Below, piece after piece: positions 46,966 to 59,100 of a stretch of DNA of 64,000 nucleotides. Each line of letters begins with the position of its first letter. Position 1 is the stretch's first letter. The stretch comes from Phytoseiulus persimilis (taxonomy: Eukaryota; Arthropoda; Arachnida; Mesostigmata; Phytoseiidae). The stretch is from NCBI GenBank assembly GCA_037576195.1, contig CM075102.1, positions 50,836,745 through 50,900,744 on the forward strand, in the 5' to 3' direction. A program made the position numbers and the translations under genes. Below the pieces are notes generated by a model. The model did no database searches. It was not told the origin of the DNA and saw nothing but the letters and a program-made list of their open reading frames with translations.

Positions 46966-49900
46966 CTGTACATTGAACTAGTCTAATCTCAGTTCTCATT
47001 AGCGACTTCCTCAGCCTTCGCTCTGACCAGTGTATTCCGTGAGCGCAGAGGGATTCCTGGAGCTCACGAGCGAGGGTTCTGTCAATCAGCATCATCGGAT
47101 ATTTGTGTGAAAATTGGATGCGGGAATTTCGGTCGATACCTTTAGCGCTCCACGGAGCTTCTCCTCTGACGGAGGCCTCTACCCTCGTGGAGAATATACC
47201 TGAGGCGTCCCGATCTTCATACATCCGGCGGGAATCGGCAGTATTTTTCGTTGCTAGGAACCAAAGCAGCAGCTGTCAACATCTCATGTGGAATAATTTT
47301 CCCATCCCATATCTATCCCCGAAGCCTCAAAATACTTCTGAGCATCCGATTGAGGTTTCATGGCTGTGCATACGGAAGCCGTGAAAATGCAGCGTTTCAT
47401 CTGTGGTAAATGTGGAAACAGAGGTTCCTGGGTAGCGTTCATTGCAGCGTCTTTCGAGTTTTCTGTTAAGAGTGGGATTCCTTCGGAAAGGAAGATCCTC
47501 AGCATACCGCCATTTCGGCCGCTTTCGAAGTAGCTCAGCTTCGCGCAAATTCGCGCCTCCCATTCCTTCGGTCGGTTATTTCGAGTTGAAACCTCCGTAT
47601 TGATACGTGCGTTGCCGTCTCTACCATTCTACCGATCGGTTTTCGGTTGTGATAAGGGACGTAAGCATGCTAATCGCACAGAACAGACCTTTCGTCAGGA
47701 GTCATCTGAGTATACATGGGGACAACGGAAAATAAATTTTCCAGGGGAGCTCGAGAGGATATTGAACGGCCGCGATCGTTTTTGAATATATGGTTCCTAC
47801 ACTGATCCGAGGCCAGCGAGGAGAGATCAGAGCAGAGCATGAGCACTCACAAGTGAATTCTGAATTCAGATAATTTGTGACAAATAATGTTGACAAACAC
47901 CCAGCCGTATCTATTTGTCTCTGAGCACTCGCGATATGATAGACAGTCGACTCATCAGTTGAGGGCGTCTCCGTCCAGAGAACCGGTGTAAAGATCAAAC
48001 AGTGCTCAAGGACCGCGTGAACAGAATATTCTTAAGTATGTGAGACATATTATTCGTTCATCCAAAAAGCAAACAGATGCAATTAATCCTTCCGAATAGG
48101 AGTTTTTGACTCTTTTTTCCCGTCTGAATGAATTGTGCCATTTGCAACAGAGGGAGCCAGGGGCCGTCTTCTCCGCCCAAAGATTTTTGGCCATCAGAGC
48201 TGGCACTGCTTCGCCTTGCTGTGAGAGAGGTCGTTGACATTCTGGTTGAGGTGAAAGCAGCGGAGCGAGGCGCCTTCTGCGCGCACTGTCGGTCCTTCGG
48301 TAGGCTCTTTCATTAGTTGGGTACAGATTCGAATTTAAAAACACTTTTGCTTCATTTGTAAACAATGAATCAAGTGGACAATTCAATCCAAGTCGGATCC
48401 TTCAGCGCCTAAGTAGACAGCTGATGACGTACTCCCACAGTGCGGTTGGAGTTTCGATTATTTTTTGAGGAACTCTCCACCAGTTTGCTGGCAGCAGTGG
48501 GGTTGCAGGCGGCTGAACTAAGCGTATTTATCGCTTTCGTTTCGCAGAGATTGAGGAGCAAAGCTGAGGATGCTCTACCATGAGATATTTCTGTGCGAAA
48601 GCGGGTTGACACCAGGGAGCGGGCATCCCGTCCTAAAACGCGCTTGAAGACAGCGGCTGTGAGCGTGCGACAGCGAGCACTAATTCCGGCGACAGTTCGT
48701 CTTGGAATCTAGTTGCTCGATTGGAATCAGGAGTTTGTTCCGAACAGAAGGTATCATGGAGGAAGCAGTAAACCACACTCCTCCCTCTGGCGTTTTAACT
48801 GTTTATCGAACAAGCTAGCGGGTCTGTCGGTTCCGATCTGACTGTTTATTCCTCTGGGCCCCTCTCGTCGGACGGCTTTTCCAATCCCGTCTACCAACCA
48901 TCCAACCAGCCGCCTCCATCCATGTACTCTCGAGACGCGTGCTTTCATCGACATTTTCACAACCCTGGCAAACGCCCGACGGGCAAGGTTGAGGGAGAGG
49001 AGACATTGAGTCCGATCAACTAACCAGCGAAAAGGAGCCCCTGACAGTGCTTGCTTCCAACGACTTGCTCTAAAATTCGACGCCGACCCAGACGAAAGAT
49101 GAGAGGAGCTCTCGTGATAAGTCAGAGAATCGCACCCACGGGACGAGAACTTCAATTTTGGAGCAACTTCCTTTATCGAAGCATCAGTTGTATGTTAGAG
49201 AACTTCCCCAGCCTAGCGCTCAAGCAGGAGCTTTCAGAGACGAAGTTTCGAGGTCGTATCGACTCCCACGGTTCGGATCTGGCATTGACTCTCACTGCTC
49301 AGCTCGGGCGGAGGCGTTTGTAACACGCTCCCTCGTTAACATGGGTCCGAGGAGATACAGGCGGTGCCGGGAGCGAATCTTCGAGTACTCGCGATGGCGG
49401 CGAATAACAGTCGATAATTATCGGCCGCGCATCATATCTTTGACCTCTCAGGTCTCGAGTTTCTATCTGCTCCTGCTCATCAATCCGGGAAGTAGAACGT
49501 ACGTATTGAAAGTGGTTTTCAGTATTGTTTACTTTGAGATTGGAACGCATTCGAGGCGGTGCCATGCAGTCTCCTCTCGGAGACGCGTAGCCGATTCGGA
49601 TGTCTTCGCCACTCACGAGCTTATTTTGTTCTCGATTCTAAAATGATACTCCGCAACTCGAGACGACTTCTAGGCGACAGAACGACTCAGTGAGATAGCT
49701 TCGGACACTCTATATTCCGAATACGCGAACCGCTGTCACAACACGGACGCTCATATGAAAAATTGAGTATCGGATTCATTGTGCGCTCATTCTCGCACGC
49801 AGACTCCAGGGAACGGAGCCAAGGCTGAATGAGCTCTAGCTGAGATGGGTCGCCTTCTTCATTTGAAAGGGTCTCTCAATAAGCGCGTAACGAGAAACCG

Positions 49901-52900
49901 ACCCCTCCTGTCGTCGAGGCGTCGGTGTTGTGCAGAGGTGCCGGATAGATTGCAAAAGAGCTAATTGTCCTCTCTATGGGAATCTGGAAGCTAACTGGTT
50001 CCGTTTTCGTACCGAACACGCGCTTTGACCTTGGTGAGACGCGCAAGAGTTCTACGCTCCTAAGCAAGCCTGTTTCGCACATTTCCGATGACCACATTCG
50101 AGGACATCATGGACAGGGAAAACTCCTCACTCTTTGGTGGAACTCGATCCTAAGCTGGAACGCTCACATTGAGGGAACCGTCGGCGAATGGAGATCATGA
50201 ATGCAGTTCTCATGACGGTGATACAAAGGTGGCTCCGTTCCCGAGAGCAAAGTAACAAATCCTAATGAGCCTGAAAACTGTTGCCAGGCGTTACCGCTCT
50301 CTTCCGATTCTCGTTTCCGGCTCGTCTCTTCGGGTCTTCCCCTCCTCCTTGTTTTCGTCGTCATGGGCTATGTTATTGTTGTTACTGAGCCGTCTCGCTG
50401 CAGATATTGGTGTGCTGGGTGTGCGCTGTCATCTCGTTTCATAGCGACAACTAGCTAAGACAAATGCTTTTGTTCCATCTTATGGGTGTCCATGTGTGTG
50501 TGACTCTCGCTCTCCCGGTTGCTTTCGATCGCCTAGCGTGCTCTCCTTCTCACTCCAGTAAGAGCATTCGTCTCTAGCGAGCCCGAATTCTACAGGATAC
50601 CGAGGGCGGTGCGGGCCGGAGCGGGAATTCGAAGGGCGGGGGAAGGTTGGTTGAGATCTGTCGAAACGTTATTCGGTCCGGAACCAACATCCTGTTTCAC
50701 TCAGATCCCTCTCCTCCTTCTGCTAACTTTCGGAGGGACTGCACTTGACCTTGAACTCGTGTTCGACTCGATAATCGAGAGGCGTCTTAGATAAGTCGGA
50801 GTGTGAAACAAGTCCGAGTCCATCCCGCACTTGTGACACTTCAATTCACAGAGCTCTTGCACATAAGCTGTTCCGCGAGAGGGAACGATCTCCTGCTTGT
50901 TTTCTGGATACTAGAATGATAACAGTGAATCCGCGCGAATCCAGAGTTCTGTGAACCGCTCCAGCAAAATCAACAGCAACGACGCGAAGAAAATACCTCA
51001 TCGCTTCGGTCAACGGCCCGTCACGTGACTAGAAGAGCCATCGAGCGAGCAAGTGAGGGAGCGCGCGAGCGAACTACGTCTTCGCTGCATGTCGTTCGCC
51101 TTCCACTGCGAGTCGTAGAGGTAGTGGTACTCTCGGGAGCAATGAACACCCAAAGCTCGAACTCGGAGCAATAGATCTTCTGTACATCGACTCGAGTTGT
51201 ACGCGCGATCCGACGTCGACTCCCTCGCCCCAGAGCTTTGGAGCGTTTCCAGCTCGAAACGCGGGAAGAATATATTCACCACCAAACATGCTCGAGTTGT
51301 CATACTTAGGTAGTGACAATGCGTCGTGATTCCGTGAGGGCAGCGACTTCATCATCACTCTGGAGGGGCAACGCTCGGCCAACCAACTGGCCGTTCGCTC
51401 GTCCACATCCGCGCAGGGGCCGCCGTCCCCGTCGCCGTTGTAGTTGATCGTCGTCGTCGTCGCCGTTGCTGGTGATGCACCGAGCACCGCCGCATCCGAA
51501 AGCCCAGAGGCCGATGACTGACTGTCTGTCTGACGTCACACACTCTCGCGCGCTCACACATACGCAGCGCACTCATGTTGCTAGCTAGCTGGATGGATGA
51601 CGATCCAACAGGCTGGCACCGTGGACGCCGACAGGCCGCGCGGTCTGTTCGTTCGCGCAGAGTCGTCCAGAGGAGCAGAAACCAGAGAGCATGAAATACG
51701 ACGACGACTATGTGGCGGCAATGGTGGCGACGCCGGCGTCGCTGGCAACGGCACCGTGCCGGCAGTAGCAGCAACAACCAACCACAGCAACAGAAGCAGC
51801 AACAACAGCAGTCCTGTTGCTTATGAGCAGTCCAGGCGTCCATATGGAGTTTGAGTGACGTCAGGTAGTCGTCGCCTTCGTCAGATCAAGGTGACCCTTC
51901 CAGCGGGAATCCATAAGCCAATGTGTGTGCTTACATTTTAGAGCGCTCTTTTTACGTCACGTTGGCAAATTAACAACGGCGACAAATAATTGCTTTGCTC
52001 TCAACGGAAACAGAACTCCGTCCGAGAACTAATTTCCAGTGTAGACGAAGCGATTTGTTACACCAGCCTGAGAAGTAAGCGAATCTTAATCGTACCGCTC
52101 ACCCGTTGGAGCCCCGCGCGCAAACCATCGGCCCCGGTAGGTAAACCACCATGCTCCGATAGATCGGGAGTGCAGCAGCAAACCGCGGACAGCCGCAACT
52201 CCGAACGTGAACCGGGTTTCCATCCTGTCGGAAAGTTTCGAACTCGTAGAGCGTCATTCCTCGAGTTTCGCCGACCGGGGCCGTTCGGCTAGAGATGACC
52301 TGCTTCGGAACAGTCAGCTGCAGAACATTTCAACTTGGCCTTCTTCCACGATTTTAGTGGTGGTCGAGGGAAATCAGTGGTTCGCTCTCCGTGACTCATC
52401 CGTGCGCTGATGACGCCCGTCTCCAGTTAAAGGCTTTCCTCAGTGTTGTATTCAGTTATGACATCGCTCAGCCATGACTAACAACCTGACCTGGTATCTT
52501 GCCGCCCTCAAACAATGCATTGGCATTGAGTTTCTCCGAGTTCGCGTTGCGACCTGGGGTCATTTGCTCCGTTCCGCCGGGTCGACCGCTTCGATGCCGG
52601 CGTGTTGAAAGACCGTTCTTAGTGAGCTGGTTAAGGCGTAAATAAGTGGACGGAACAACCTCAGATCGAGCGACGGGTCGAATTGAGAACTGACGACTCA
52701 GACAAGCATATGGCAGATAGTTGGTCAGTTGATCCGTTCGTATCGGTCGATCTACCGTCGCTCGCGGTCTCGTTCACTAAACGAGTAAGTGAGCGAGTGA
52801 GGTGCCTCAGTCGACCTGAGACAGTCTTCGGCGGACAAGAAGAATGTCCGTTTGCTTGATCGCTCCCTCGCTTGCTCGTCCGCCCGCCCGCCTGGCTGCC

Positions 52901-54370
52901 CGCTCGTATGTCCGATCGCTCACCGCCTCCGAAAGGCTGCAGGGTGGAGGATTCTTTCGACGGTGGGAGTTCACCCCAATACCTGTGAACCGGCGAACTT
53001 CGCGAACCGACCGAATCAGTAGATAGCGGTTCGGAGTTCTCGTCCCACGCGGCACTCAATCGATACTCGATCTCGCAACGAATTCCGACCGAGTTTAGGA
53101 TTCGAGTTCGGAAACCCCCCGTTTCGTGGAAAGCGCTTCAAGAGCACAAAGTTCCTCTCTGAGCATGCGAATCAGCCGCACTTTATCGAAGTCCGTGATC
53201 GCTAATGATTCGGAAAGCGCTCGGAAACGAGGCGAACTTTCGGATGTTTCCTCGAAAAATCCGCGCACTTCGCGCAGAGATAGCAGGAAGCTCGCTATCA
53301 GGGAGGGGAGAGCTCGCTCACCGCAGCGAGCTCTCGCGAGGGGTCTCGACTGCCCCCTAAAGTGATTAGACTCCTGGGGTCCCTTATCGTGGCAAATGCT
53401 CATTCGGAGGGTGGTAAGTGTTTTCTTCTTCTGATGATGATCTTCCAAGGGGGCCGCACCTCCGAAACCAGAGGTTGCTGACGGATGCTGGCCGTCTGCC
53501 CGGTTTGATGACCGGTCGGTCCGCTGGCACGTAGGCAGTCAGCTTCGGAGAAAGAAAGGAACAGTGCTTCCTTATAACAAAAGTTTAGCTGAATTCATCC
53601 GCGCACCAGCAGCAAACGAAGCCATCATCATCAGTAGTAGCCCCCACAGCCAGCCGAGTCGTCAAGCAAGCGGCCAACCAGCACCAGTTGGGCGGACAAT
53701 GCTCCGAGTGAATAGCTGGCTGGCTGGTTGACCGACCGGCGAGCAAGCAGGCAGCCAGGCCGGCCGCCGGGCCGGTTACAACAAACCCTAGAAGAAACCG
53801 CGGCGGCAGCGGGAGCTGGGCAGAGCTAGCAAGCAACCAATCACACTCCTGGTGCTGCACCACAACCACCAGCATCAGCATCGGCCGCCATCCAGCACCG
53901 GCTCCGTGGATTTCAAATTCAAACGAGTTTTCGCGCGGATTTCAAATTTTCCCGCGTCCGAACTCGCTCCTGGTTGGTTGGCAAGAACGAACGCCTCCTC
54001 AAAAATCTGGTGCACTTTTTGATGGTGCGGCGGGCATTATTGGTGCGCGTCCTGTCAAAATCACATATGTTTGCGAATGAACTCGGAACGCGTCTTCCAA
54101 TATCGACTGGAAGTAAACGAAGCCCTGCATTGATTGCTTTTGATATCGCACGTGTGAGTTTCTGCCGAAAACCACAGGCGCTCCATCGGAATTCGAGCGG
54201 CGGATCTTTTCCACGTAGGCAGTTCGGCGGCCTCGATCGACGCACAGACCGCATCTGAACGTTCGATGAAGAGAGAAAGTTCACTCCTGATTCGGTTATC
54301 TTAACTTCGACGGACTCAGAGTTCATATCCAGAGACTTTCTATTTCTGGGAGAGAGGCTTCGAGTGCGCG
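46966..54370. other. Gene-poor region upstream of the BrkDBD gene
   Basis: No open frame with a recognised domain in 7.4 kb. From about 50,400 the sequence is rich in simple and 4-nt-periodic repeats: CAGCAG/CAACAG (51770-51815), AGCAAG/GAGCGAGC (51045-51070), TCGCTC/CGCCCG (52745-52905), GGCTGGCTGG/GACCGACC (53690-53775). CRE-like palindromes TGACGTCA are at 51531-51538 and 51856-51863, with a half-site at 51954-51959. The long frames at 51074-51843 are repeat translation. The setting suggests regulatory DNA. Confidence 0.5.
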
Positions 54371-54406
54371 TATAAAGGCTCGGTTCGCGGTCCGATGTTT
54401 TCAGAG
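54371..54406 (+). promoter_or_regulatory. Predicted TATA/Inr core promoter of the BrkDBD gene
   Basis: TATAAAGG at 54371-54378 is followed by TTCAGAGT at 54400-54407. The A at 54403 lies 32 nt from the first T of the TATA box, the canonical spacing for an arthropod initiator. A start here gives a 5' leader of about 800 nt before the ATG at 55209, with several upstream ATGs. Sequence match only. Confidence 0.5.
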
Positions 54407-55208
54407 TTGATGAGCGGTTCGAGTAACGAATCCGAGTAGCGCGCAGATGTTCGTGACCCGATTCACCCGCTCGTAAGTAGCAGCGCGTCGTTTCCCTCGC
54501 CTACCCTTGGTGAAGCGTTGTGTGCGCGCGCGACAGCAGCTCTCTGTGCGTGGAGACGACAGCCAGCGGCAGTAGTCTTACGGCTCTGACAGAAAGACAG
54601 GGCAGCGACAGCTAGCCATCCAGTCAGTCAGCTAGACAGCCAAGCAAGCAAGCAAGCAACCAGTAGTCAATGAGCCCGCTTTCCAGGCGGAGGCAACGTG
54701 TGCGCAATCGGTTCAATTGCAAGCCGCGTAGTCAAGCCACACAGAGATAAGCAGCAGTCTTCGACGGGCGCACAGACGCACCGACCAGCAAGCGGTCAGT
54801 CCTTCTTCGTTCAGTCGGAGCTAGCTGACAGACAGACTGACGAGCAACTCGGCCAGCCATCGAACGAACTGTGAATTTTGTGAGTGTGTAGAGTGCCTGG
54901 GAATCGCCCGTGTGTTTGCAGCGGTCAATGTGCGCAACGACGACGTTCGGCTTCGAAGCTAGATAGGAACGACAGACCGATCGCTGGTTCGACCGTCAGA
55001 GCCACGGATCCAGTAGCAAGCTTCACCTAGTGCGCCCGGTGGTGGGAAACGTTGCCGGATAGTTAGTCGTTGGTGCTTCGTTCTAAAAGCCCGTCGAGCA
55101 GTGAGTCAAAGTGAGCCATTCAGCGTCGGCGGCAACGGCGTCGACAAGCGAGCCAACGACAAATACGCGCAAGCCTCTGAACAGGGACTGCGCGACAACG
55201 TCGGCAAG
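54403..55208 (+). other. Long repeat-rich 5' leader of the BrkDBD gene
   Basis: Contains CAGTCAGTCAG (54621-54631), an AAGC tetranucleotide run (54642-54659), GACAGACAGACTGACGAG (54827-54844) and other 4-nt-periodic DNA. No coding domain. The BrkDBD reading frame is open upstream of its first ATG past a GTG at 55101, so a non-AUG or upstream start cannot be excluded. Confidence 0.45.
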
Positions 55209-56165
55209 ATGCAGCCTACGGTAACGTCACCGCCTTCGAAGAAAAAAGGCAAATACGACATCACTTTCAAACTCAAAGTGATTCAGTGGGCTGAGAAGCA
55301 TTCGAACCGCGCGGCTGGCTCGAAATTCGGTCTCAACGAAAGCACCATCAGAGGATGGCGGAAATCGGCTGTTGCAAACAGCCTCGAAGCATTGAGCGAA
55401 ATATCGCGCGGTGTGATCAGCATCCATTCTGTACAGCAGCTGCCGCAGCCGCAGCAACAGCCAACCCCAGCAATTACGAAGAGTGCGCCAAAACCGATCC
55501 AAACCACCGAGTCCAAGCTCTCCGCCATCCAGAGCGTTCATCACATCGGCAACAACAACAATATTATCATGAATGGTGTCAGTGGCAACAACAATATTCA
55601 TCATCGGAACAACCACGGAAGTCATCCGTACCACCACATGAACCACCACATGAGCAGCCGCCACTCGATCCTCAAAGGAGGTAGTCGGCCATCGTCACGG
55701 CCCGTTTCGCCCCCAGAGACGCTGTCACTGGATGAGCGCGATCTTGCGCGCCTGAGCTGCTCACCTTCGGACGACAGCCACTACGACGAGGGATCTTACC
55801 AGGAGGAGGTGGTGGAGTCGCCGCCTCCGTCGCCTCCGCTGGTGAGTCAGCCTCAACATCATTCCTATCAGCAGCAGTCCTCGAACCATCAGCAACAATA
55901 TCAAATGCAACAGCTCCATACGCAAAAAGCGCATCAACATTTACACGTGCCGCAGCAAAGTCATTCGCAACAAACTTCTCAAGTGCTCAAAACGATTTCG
56001 CACCAGGTTACTTCGAGACCCTACCCGGAAATCCAACTTCCGTTCACAGTGATCGTGTGCAAATCAGTGCGCGATCATTGGCTGCAACAGTTTGCCGTCG
56101 AAAAGCCGGAGAGCGACTCCGAAATCGACACGTTCGCACGCGTACTAGGCTTGGAACGACGTTAG
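55209..56165 (+). CDS. Brinker-type DNA-binding-domain (BrkDBD) transcription factor, intronless, 318 aa
   Basis: Residues 13-53 (KGKYDITFKLKVIQWAEKHS then NRAAGSKFGLNESTIRGWRK) match the BrkDBD helix-turn-helix: basic start, FKLKV helix, NRAA-x-KFG turn and the I-R-x-W-RK recognition helix. Drosophila Brinker uses this fold to silence Dpp/BMP targets; the domain also occurs in vertebrate POGK, so the name Brinker is not certain. The rest is low complexity: Gln/Pro (80-95), Asn/His-rich repeats (HHIGNNNNIIMNG, HHMNHHMSSRHS), an acidic patch (DERDLARL...DEGSYQEEVVE), Pro-rich PPPSPP and a Gln/His stretch. I see no clear CtBP (PxDLS) or Groucho (WRPW) motif. The C-terminus (LPFTVIVCKSVRDHWLQQF) is hydrophobic and might be a separate small domain. 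Single exon, as in Drosophila brinker. Isolated in gene-poor DNA. Confidence 0.83.
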   Translation: MQPTVTSPPSKKKGKYDITFKLKVIQWAEKHSNRAAGSKFGLNESTIRGWRKSAVANSLEALSEISRGVISIHSVQQLPQPQQQPTPAITKSAPKPIQTTESKLSAIQSVHHIGNNNNIIMNGVSGNNNIHHRNNHGSHPYHHMNHHMSSRHSILKGGSRPSSRPVSPPETLSLDERDLARLSCSPSDDSHYDEGSYQEEVVESPPPSPPLVSQPQHHSYQQQSSNHQQQYQMQQLHTQKAHQHLHVPQQSHSQQTSQVLKTISHQVTSRPYPEIQLPFTVIVCKSVRDHWLQQFAVEKPESDSEIDTFARVLGLERR

Positions 56166-59100
56166 GTTGTATGTTTGAGTGACTGTAGTCCGTCCCTCTG
56201 TTCGTCCTTCCGTTCGATCCTCCGTCCGCCTGTATCGTGCTCGCGCGGTTCGACGGGAAGCACGCCTACAGAAAACATGGGTCAAACACGTAGGCAATCT
56301 TTAGGAAATAAGCGAGAGGCACCTGAACTATGCGCGCACAGAGTCGAGCGCCAATGGCTCAACGGCGTACTAGCCAGCGTACCTGATGGAAGTTTTTTGC
56401 TGATAAAGTTCTCCTCGGTCGACTACAACGTTTCATGCTTTTTATCTATGACAACGCTGACGACGACGGAGATTCGAGTGATGATGAAGATGGTGATGAT
56501 GAAAACGAACCCACATTGGCCGACAATTGATGGAGACGGCCCGCCGAAGCTGGTCCTGCGCAAACCTTGGTCGGAACTTTCTCTCCTAGCCGACGATGGA
56601 TTTTATCAACGAAATTGACTCCTGCTATGTCTTCTGCCAACTGATATGTTTGTGTAATATTTATCCGAAACTGCTGCCGCCACCAGCACAACCATCGCCG
56701 GGGAGGCGGTAGTGATGATTCCGTGGCGTCGTCTTACAACTCATCGAATATTGTGAACAGTGCTGCAGTGCGTTTTACTGAATGGGCGGATGACAAAACT
56801 AGTCGGATCGAGACCCAATTCATCGGGTCTCGTTTCCGATTGCCCGCTAAGGAGCCACCAACCACCCTGTGCGACTGTCAGTTCGTTGTTACTGTTGTTG
56901 ACATTGTCAGCCAACATCAGCGTGGAAAAGAAGAGAGCCAGCCAGCTGATCTGCTGCGGCAGCTTAGGCGGCGTCGACGCGGCCTGCAGTGTAGTGCCGC
57001 TTCGTCCACTCCAAGTGCTTGTGCCAGGTGGCAAGGGGCTCTGAATGACAGAGGCAGAACAATATGTTCGGCAACGTTGCCGGCGCGGCGGGCAACGGCA
57101 TCGCGGCCGGCGACGGAGAATGGGGTGAACTCGGCCGGTCATCCCGGCAGGAGGCATTGGGCGCTGGAGGCTAGCCGCCCCTCCCCCCTCCTTCCTGATC
57201 AGGTCCCAGTCTGCCTACGAGTCAAGTTTTCTGTCTGCTTGCCAGCCTGCGCTGACCACCAGCCCAAGAAGCTGCCAACAGAGCGCGCGGTCCAAGCAGC
57301 TGATACCAGCTGACCGAGTGCGCAGCTCTTCGACGCCAACGGCCGACAGACCGGGTCATCCGTTGCCACGGCTAGCCGTATCATCATCTAGTAAGCCTTG
57401 CTCGCGGCGGCCGCTAGCCGTCCAGTCGACGAGCGGACTGGCTCACTCGGTTGTTCATCCATCCCTTCGACAGTCCGTTTGTTCGTCGGTAGGTCTGTCC
57501 GTCCCTCAATCGGTCGCTCGAAGGAAACCTGGCACCGCTGCGTGAGCACAGCAGTCCACAGGCCATAGCCTGGTTGGCCTTGGCACTCACACACACTACC
57601 GCCACCATCTCCACCGGCAGAAGGAACGGCCGCTGCAACGTCGTTGAAACGCTGCGATGTCTGCCCGGCGGCCGACCGACCGACACTCCGTAAGACTGAC
57701 CAACCGTGGTCACTGACCATCGAAGGGTCGGCGGTCGTTGTAGCTTTCTGCGTTGTCGATGTTGTCGCTCTGCGCCTTCTACTGCTGGTGCAAAGATCTA
57801 CATTATCCGTGTGAACAGCGATCGCAACGTCCACAGCGAAGCAGTCTCGGACACATCGTCCGGTTAAATGGCAGGATCGAAAGCACCGGTAGCACGAGGC
57901 CGCACCACGACCGATTGTATGCGGTGGAAGATGCTGCGTGATCCACATGAATGCGTCAACGGTTCTCAGGGAGATCGATCCGCCAGCTGCAGCAGTTCAT
58001 CCAGCTCGAAGGCGAAGAATATGACGACCACTACGAAGACGGCGCTAACCAACGGACACCTATACATATACTGCAAACAGTAATGGAGCTCAAACATCCT
58101 CCTCCTTCCTCGCGCGCTCGACTGCAGCCGGCTTTACTTTCACGACGGTTCCCCTTGTCTACGAAGCGTCAACGCTGTATTTCTCCTCAATGAATTGTGA
58201 TTTGAGCTTTGCTCAACTACCGACCACTTGCTGCTGCTGCTCCATTTTCGCCCATTTTTCTCCGCTGTGTGCCTGTTGCATGCACACTCGGCGCTCATTA
58301 GGATAAATTAACCGATCGCGGACCCACTGACCGGCGGTAGAGGAGGTTTGAGCAGCTGGTGGGAGTGATCTCGTCCGTCGTTCAGATTCCGACTGCGAAG
58401 AATGTAGGAGGAGACACGCGCGGGGTTCGCGGCCTCCGGAAAAGAAAAGTTGAACGGGTTCGACACTGAGGGAGAGGATATCTTGACTTGTTCACAACGA
58501 CACTCCTGCTGCCGCTCAGATCCAGTATGTAGACTGGCCTGCTCTCTCTCAGTGGGATGACGGCCGCAACCTCAAGACATGTTTTCGGCTCCGACCGGTG
58601 CAGGCTCTGACTGCCTTCTCGAAGTTTGTTCCGCCACGGTGTAGATCTGGTAATCCCAAAAACGGAATCCCTGTGCGTGACTCCTCCTCGACCCTTTGGG
58701 ACTCCTTCCCCTCGAGGGATGCCTCGGCGACTCCATCCGATGATGACGACACCGACCCAGCGTACAATCAACCAATATCTGTATCAGTCCGTCGGCTGCT
58801 CGGTCTACTCTTCCGTAGAAGTCTGATACATCCCGATGATACCATTGCTTCAATCGTGAAGACTGTTTCCAAGTCCCACTCGATCCCCAAACCGATCAGT
58901 CGACTGATTGCTACGATGTTAGATTGATTGATTGGCTGACTGACCAGAAACACATTTTGATCTCTTGAACTATCGCAACTTTTCCCTGAGTGATATGAGC
59001 ACCCCACTATCAAAGTCTGGTTCGAGTCCTTTCTCTTGGCTCAAGCGTTAGTAACTCCGTTCGTGTTTTCGTTCGTCTGTCCGTCCATTCGGCAGTCCTT

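Noticed and set aside
51074-51843. Overlapping minus-strand frames rich in Cys, Arg and Leu
   Set aside because: Translations of CAG/CGTCGT repeats; composition follows the repeat, with no domain and no splice sites.
55101-55208. GTG at 55101 as the BrkDBD start
   Set aside because: Animal genes start at ATG; the first in-frame ATG is 55209 and still keeps the whole DNA-binding domain.
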